From: Desulfuromonas sp. | Lineage (GTDB): Bacteria; Desulfobacterota; Desulfuromonadia; Desulfuromonadales; BM501 | Assembly (NCBI RefSeq): GCF_002868845.1 | Contig: NZ_PKUB01000007.1 | Coordinates: forward strand, 10,385 to 47,149 | Length of the DNA: 36,765 nucleotides | Direction of reading: 5' to 3' | Shown: one piece after another, positions 33,647-36,765 of the stretch | Position numbering within the stretch: the first letter of the stretch is position 1 | Layout: each line of letters starts with the position of its first letter | Translations under genes and position numbers: made by a program | Notes under the pieces: model-generated | What the model was told of the DNA's origin: nothing | What the model saw: the letters and a program-made list of their open reading frames with translations, nothing else | Database searches by the model: none

Positions 33647-35296
33647 ATGCGCAGCGAAACCGTCTATGTCGTCGGGCACCGCAACCCCGATACCGATTCG
33701 ATCTGCTCCGCCATGGCCTACGCCCGGCTGCGACAGCGCCAGGGGGCGGAACATGTCCGCCCGGCCCGGGCGGGGAATCTGAACCGGCAGACCGAATTCG
33801 TCCTCGGCGAGCTCTCCCTGCCGGTTCCACCGCTCCTGGTCGACGTCCATCCCCGGGTGCGGGACGTGATCACCGAACACGTGGTGACGATCCCGGCCGG
33901 CGCCCCACTCTCGTTGGCCATGGAGCTCTTCCACCTCCATGACATCCGCCAGCTGCCCGTGGTCGATGACGACGCTCGCCCGGTCGGCCTCCTCGTCCTG
34001 AAGCGGATGACCGAGTTCGTCCTCGTCCCGCGACGCCAGGACGAGATCCGCAGGGTGCTGGCCTCTCCCCGCTCCATCCGGGCCTGCCTTCAGGCCCGGG
34101 CCCCGATCGAGCACGAGCCCGAAGCCGTGGAAGAGCTCAATCTCTACGTCGGCGCGATGGCTTCCGGCACTTTCCGCCAAAAAATCCAGGGACGCGATCC
34201 GCGCTCCATGGTCCTGCTCACCGGCGACCGGGAGAATATCCAGCGCGAGGCGGTCGAAATCGGAGTACGGGTCCTGGTCGTCACCGGCGGCCTTCCGGTC
34301 TCCGAAGAGATTCTGGAGACGGCCCGGCAGCGAGGGGTGACCGTCCTCACGACCCCCTTCGACACGGCGACGAGCGCCTGGCTGACCCGGCTCGCCACCC
34401 CGGTGGGAAAGCTCGTAAAAAACGACTTTATCGCCGTCGGTCTCGGCGAGCGGGTCGACGACCTGCGCCTCAAGCTGCTCCACGGGACCGACCCCGGGGC
34501 GATCGTCCTCGACGGCGACGGCCGGGTCGCCGGGATCGCCACCAAGAGCAACCTGCTGGCCCCCTCCCCCGTCAAGCTGATCCTGGTCGACCACAACGAG
34601 CTCTCCCAGGCCGTCCCCGGCGCCGACAAGGTGGAGATCCTCGAGGTCGTCGACCACCACCGTCTCGGCAACTTCCACACCGACCAGCCGATCCGTTTCA
34701 TCAACCAGCCCCTCGGCAGCACCTGCACCGTCGTGGCGACCCTCTACCGCGCCGCCGGAATCGACCCCGAGCCGGCTGTCGCCGGGCTGCTGCTGGCCGG
34801 GCTCCTCTCCGACACGGTGATCCTCAAGTCGCCGACCACGGGCGAGCTCGACCGCGAGACGGCCCGCTGGCTCGGGGAGTTGTCCGGCTACGACCCGGAG
34901 GAGTTCGGCCGGCGCCTCTTCCAGGCCGGCAGCGCCCTGGCCGCCTACCCCTCCCGACGCGACCTGGTCCTCTCCGACTTCAAGGAGTTCGCCGCGGGAC
35001 AGACCCCCTTCGGGGTCGGACAGGTCGAGGTGGTCAGCTTCGGGGAGTTTCTCGAACTGAAGGACGAGATCGAGGCGGCCCTGGCCGCGGTGAAAGAGGA
35101 GAAGCGCCTCGCCGCCGCCGCCCTGCTGGTCACCGACATCGTCCAGGAGACGAGCCTGCTCCTCGCCCTCGGCAGCAAGGAGCTGCCTTACGTCATCGGC
35201 TACCCCCAGGTCGGCGAGAGCCTCTACGAGCTGAAGGGGGTCCTGTCGCGCAAGAAACAGCTCGTGCCCCACCTGCTGAAGGTCCTCAAGGGGTGA
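33647..35296 (+). CDS. manganese-dependent family II inorganic pyrophosphatase with CBS-DRTGG-CBS regulatory insert
   Basis: 549 aa from the ATG at 33647; an open frame from 33566 lacks a ribosome site. DHH-domain metal motifs include VVGHRNPDTDSICSAMAYA (6-24) and EVVDHHRLGNF. Between these are two CBS domains (about 70-125 and 245-300) around a DRTGG domain, as in clostridial CBS-PPases of about 550 aa. The C-terminal DHHA2 domain ends RKKQLVPHL. It hydrolyses PPi to 2 Pi with Mn2+/Co2+; CBS domains bind AMP/ADP/ATP and DRTGG adds Ap4A-type activation in known homologues. Its 3' end overlaps the convergent DUF502 gene by 11 bp, unusual for two intact genes. Confidence 0.94.
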   Translation: MRSETVYVVGHRNPDTDSICSAMAYARLRQRQGAEHVRPARAGNLNRQTEFVLGELSLPVPPLLVDVHPRVRDVITEHVVTIPAGAPLSLAMELFHLHDIRQLPVVDDDARPVGLLVLKRMTEFVLVPRRQDEIRRVLASPRSIRACLQARAPIEHEPEAVEELNLYVGAMASGTFRQKIQGRDPRSMVLLTGDRENIQREAVEIGVRVLVVTGGLPVSEEILETARQRGVTVLTTPFDTATSAWLTRLATPVGKLVKNDFIAVGLGERVDDLRLKLLHGTDPGAIVLDGDGRVAGIATKSNLLAPSPVKLILVDHNELSQAVPGADKVEILEVVDHHRLGNFHTDQPIRFINQPLGSTCTVVATLYRAAGIDPEPAVAGLLLAGLLSDTVILKSPTTGELDRETARWLGELSGYDPEEFGRRLFQAGSALAAYPSRRDLVLSDFKEFAAGQTPFGVGQVEVVSFGEFLELKDEIEAALAAVKEEKRLAAAALLVTDIVQETSLLLALGSKELPYVIGYPQVGESLYELKGVLSRKKQLVPHLLKVLKG

Positions 35297-35897
35297 CGCC
35301 CGGAGGCGCCTGCTTGGCGGTCACGCCGGCTGTCAGAGTGAAGCGCATTGCCTCCTCCAGGGTCATGTTCACGGGGCGCACCGCGCTGCGGGGAGTCAAG
35401 ACCGCGTATCCGCCGATCATGTAGCTCAAGGGGAGGTAGACCAGGACGCTGTCTTCCCCCCGGAAATCCTCCGGCAGCCGCTCCGGAACCGGCTGGGTCA
35501 CGAAGCCGATCACCTCCATGCCGGTCTTGCCGATGGTCACCGCCACGACCTGCTTGAATTCCGCCTTGGCCGCCGGGGAAAAGTAATCGATGAAGTCGCG
35601 GATCGCCCGGTACACCGACTTGACGATCGGCATGTGGTAAAAGAGCTCCTCGCCCCGGGCGAAGATCCGCTGGACCATGTCGGTGTGCATCAGCAGCCCC
35701 ACCACGAAGACCACGGCCAGTCCGGCCGCCAGCCCCATCCCCGGCCAGTACAACCCCTCCGGAAGGATCCACCGGATCATGCCCCCCAGCACCGACTCCG
35801 CCGACACCGCCAGCCAGTAAAGGATGTAGAGGGTGAGGACGACCGGCAGGATGGTTACCACCCCGGTCAGAATGTTTCTGCCGACAAATCGCACCAT
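35286..35897 (-). CDS. DUF502 family membrane protein
   Basis: 203 aa from the ATG at 35897, with the Shine-Dalgarno GAGGAGGTGA about 5 bp upstream. The frame is open to 35984, but through low-complexity heptad repeats. Two membrane helices (about 8-30 and 50-72; VGRNILTGVVTILPVVLTLY and GMGLAAGLAVVFVVGLLMHT) precede the DUF502 soluble domain: IPIVKSVY-type MPIVKSVYRAIRDFIDYFS, KTGMEVIGFVTQ, VYLPLSYMIGGYAVLTPRSA, then MTLEEAMRFTLTAGV. Function of the family is unknown; plant relatives are Golgi-localised LCV proteins. The 3' overlap with the pyrophosphatase gene is 11 bp. Confidence 0.9.
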   Translation of the reverse strand: MVRFVGRNILTGVVTILPVVLTLYILYWLAVSAESVLGGMIRWILPEGLYWPGMGLAAGLAVVFVVGLLMHTDMVQRIFARGEELFYHMPIVKSVYRAIRDFIDYFSPAAKAEFKQVVAVTIGKTGMEVIGFVTQPVPERLPEDFRGEDSVLVYLPLSYMIGGYAVLTPRSAVRPVNMTLEEAMRFTLTAGVTAKQAPPGVTP

Positions 35898-35912
35898 CCG
35901 GGTCACCTCCTC

Positions 35913-35947
35913 AGAAGCCAGAAGCCAGAAGATAGAAACCAGGAACC
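35913..35947. repeat. five 7-bp tandem units just upstream of the DUF502 Shine-Dalgarno
   Basis: AGAAGCC, AGAAGCC, AGAAGAT, AGAAACC, AGGAACC in a row; on the gene's own strand the unit is GG(C/T)T(T/C)CT. The array ends 9 bp before the Shine-Dalgarno, so copy changes could alter the leader. Confidence 0.75.
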
Positions 35948-36052
35948 AATGGCACCCTTTGATATTCTGAACGGGACGGCCCATCTGTCAAATCAGGCAG
36001 GCGAACTTATCCCACGGAAATCGATCGCGAGAAATTTCTTCTCATAGGTTTC

Positions 36053-36068
36053 CTTTGCGCCTTTGCGT
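36053..36068. repeat. CTTTGCG tandem unit in the intergenic region
   Basis: CTTTGCGC-CTTTGCGT, followed by a GAGTGAGTGAAGCG stretch. This resembles the CTTTGCG-type short repeats found between genes in many bacterial genomes. No gene or terminator is clear in 35985-36147. Confidence 0.5.
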
Positions 36069-36147
36069 TCTTGAGTGAGTGAAGCGAACGGGCGTGAGGC
36101 CTATTTAGATTTCCATCGCCCATATCGCTCTGGAAGACGGCGAGGAG

Positions 36148-36765
36148 TCAATACAGGTTGTGCCGCAGAGCCGCGCCGGACAGAGACAGGAGCGCCACCA
36201 CGACGGTGCGACCGGCCGCGTTGGAGAGTTGGTCCAGTTCCAGTTCGACCGCGCCCTCGGTCGGTTCGCTGCGCTTGATCCCCATGCTGTCGACGATCAG
36301 CCGATCCTTTTCGGCCCAGATCCATTCCCCTGGATTTCCCAGGACGTCGACCACGAGGTCCAGGTTGGCTTCATAGACATCGGCGTCAGCGCCGATTGCC
36401 ACAAGGTCGGCCTCGATCTTATCGAGCCTCTCCTCCAGTTCCGGGACACAGGGTGAATCCTCTTCGGGGCAGTCGTCAAAGCCCCAGTTGCCGCGTTGCA
36501 GCAGGTCGAGTTTGGCCTGGAGCAGTTTCTGACGCCGCACCAGGTCTTCCCGCTTGTCCTCGACCAAAGTGATGCCGGCCAGGGCAAGAGTAAGCAGATG
36601 ATCGAAAGCCCGGCGTTTGAGCAGGCGCCTGGTTTGCGCAAGGTCGGCGGCGGGGTCGCGCAGCAGGTGGCCCCCGAAGCTGACCGTCACCTGGGGCACA
36701 TCGTGGACCAGCACCTCCCCGACCCGGTCAACGCCCAGAATCCCCTTCTCCTCTTTTTCCATCAC
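36148..36765 (-). CDS. protein of unknown function reaching the right window edge
   Basis: At least 204 aa. The last bases of the window give GTG ATG GAA AAA GAG; the start may be this GTG/ATG or lie outside, so the 5' end is unresolved. Features: an N-terminal acidic/basic start, VSFGGHLLRDP, a likely coiled-coil of charged Leu-rich helices (about 70-150: LVRRQKLLQAKLDLLQ, LEERLDKIEADLVAIG), a Cys pair within DDCPEEDSPCVPE (120-132), and a C-terminal hydrophobic helix (VVVALLSLSGAALRHNLY). No family was recognised. Confidence 0.6.
   Translation of the reverse strand: MMEKEEKGILGVDRVGEVLVHDVPQVTVSFGGHLLRDPAADLAQTRRLLKRRAFDHLLTLALAGITLVEDKREDLVRRQKLLQAKLDLLQRGNWGFDDCPEEDSPCVPELEERLDKIEADLVAIGADADVYEANLDLVVDVLGNPGEWIWAEKDRLIVDSMGIKRSEPTEGAVELELDQLSNAAGRTVVVALLSLSGAALRHNLY

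Overview
The window looks like a chromosomal segment of a high-GC, free-living deltaproteobacterium of the Desulfuromonadia type (Geobacter/Desulfuromonas relatives). This rests on gene content and protein style (IhfB-like HU protein, CBS-DRTGG pyrophosphatase, HDOD and DUF484-GGDEF proteins, GspA/GspB pair, DUF4382 lipoprotein, HME-RND efflux), not on a marker gene. There is no rRNA, tRNA, CRISPR array, transposase or phage gene. The content is mostly housekeeping and envelope or regulatory genes.

Layout. 1-2517 (minus): tip of a probable Na/Pi cotransporter, a stand-alone cNMP-binding protein, ihfB with a near-consensus promoter, and a TPR protein with odd Cys/Gly segments. 2703-3915 (minus): two tandem XRE-cupin regulators, the distal copy broken by an amber codon in its HTH. 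4023-7262 (plus): biotin operon bioB-bioD-bioA under a textbook BirA operator that overlaps a near-perfect sigma70 promoter, closed by a strong terminator; bioA carries an in-frame TAA. 7303-9504 (minus): tail-specific protease Prc, also with an in-frame TAA. 9965-12384: zinc-ribbon-like membrane protein, SlyD-like FKBP, VanZ-like protein, and an alpha/beta hydrolase lacking its nucleophile Ser. 12832-19625 (minus): copper/silver-type efflux operon cusC-cusB-cusA-His/Met-rich periplasmic protein, with a TAG inside cusA. 19803-22856 (plus): M1 peptidase (in-frame TAG) coupled to a ChaN-like protein, behind a striking palindromic operator. 22871-25353 (minus): gspA-gspB. 25568-28806 (plus): alpha-glucan phosphorylase and a DUF4382 lipoprotein. 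29032-31185: two small conserved-looking genes and an MFS transporter. 31414-33336: a GGDEF protein convergent with an HDOD protein. 33647-35897: CBS-DRTGG inorganic pyrophosphatase convergent with a DUF502 membrane protein. 36148-36765: unknown gene reaching the window edge.

The most notable window-wide signal is five genes (XRE-cupin 1, bioA, prc, cusA, M1 peptidase), each interrupted by exactly one in-frame TAA or TAG, with the frame otherwise intact and no indels. Each stop can be reached by a single G:C to T:A transversion. TAG and TAA also terminate normal genes here (ihfB, prc, cusB, cusC, gspB and glgP end in TAG; the His/Met-rich gene ends in TAA). The pattern therefore fits transversion-type damage, sequencing error or a mutator better than simple codon reassignment, but recoding should be tested. 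No clearly new multi-gene system was found; the best candidates for undescribed biology are small regulatory or RNA structures.
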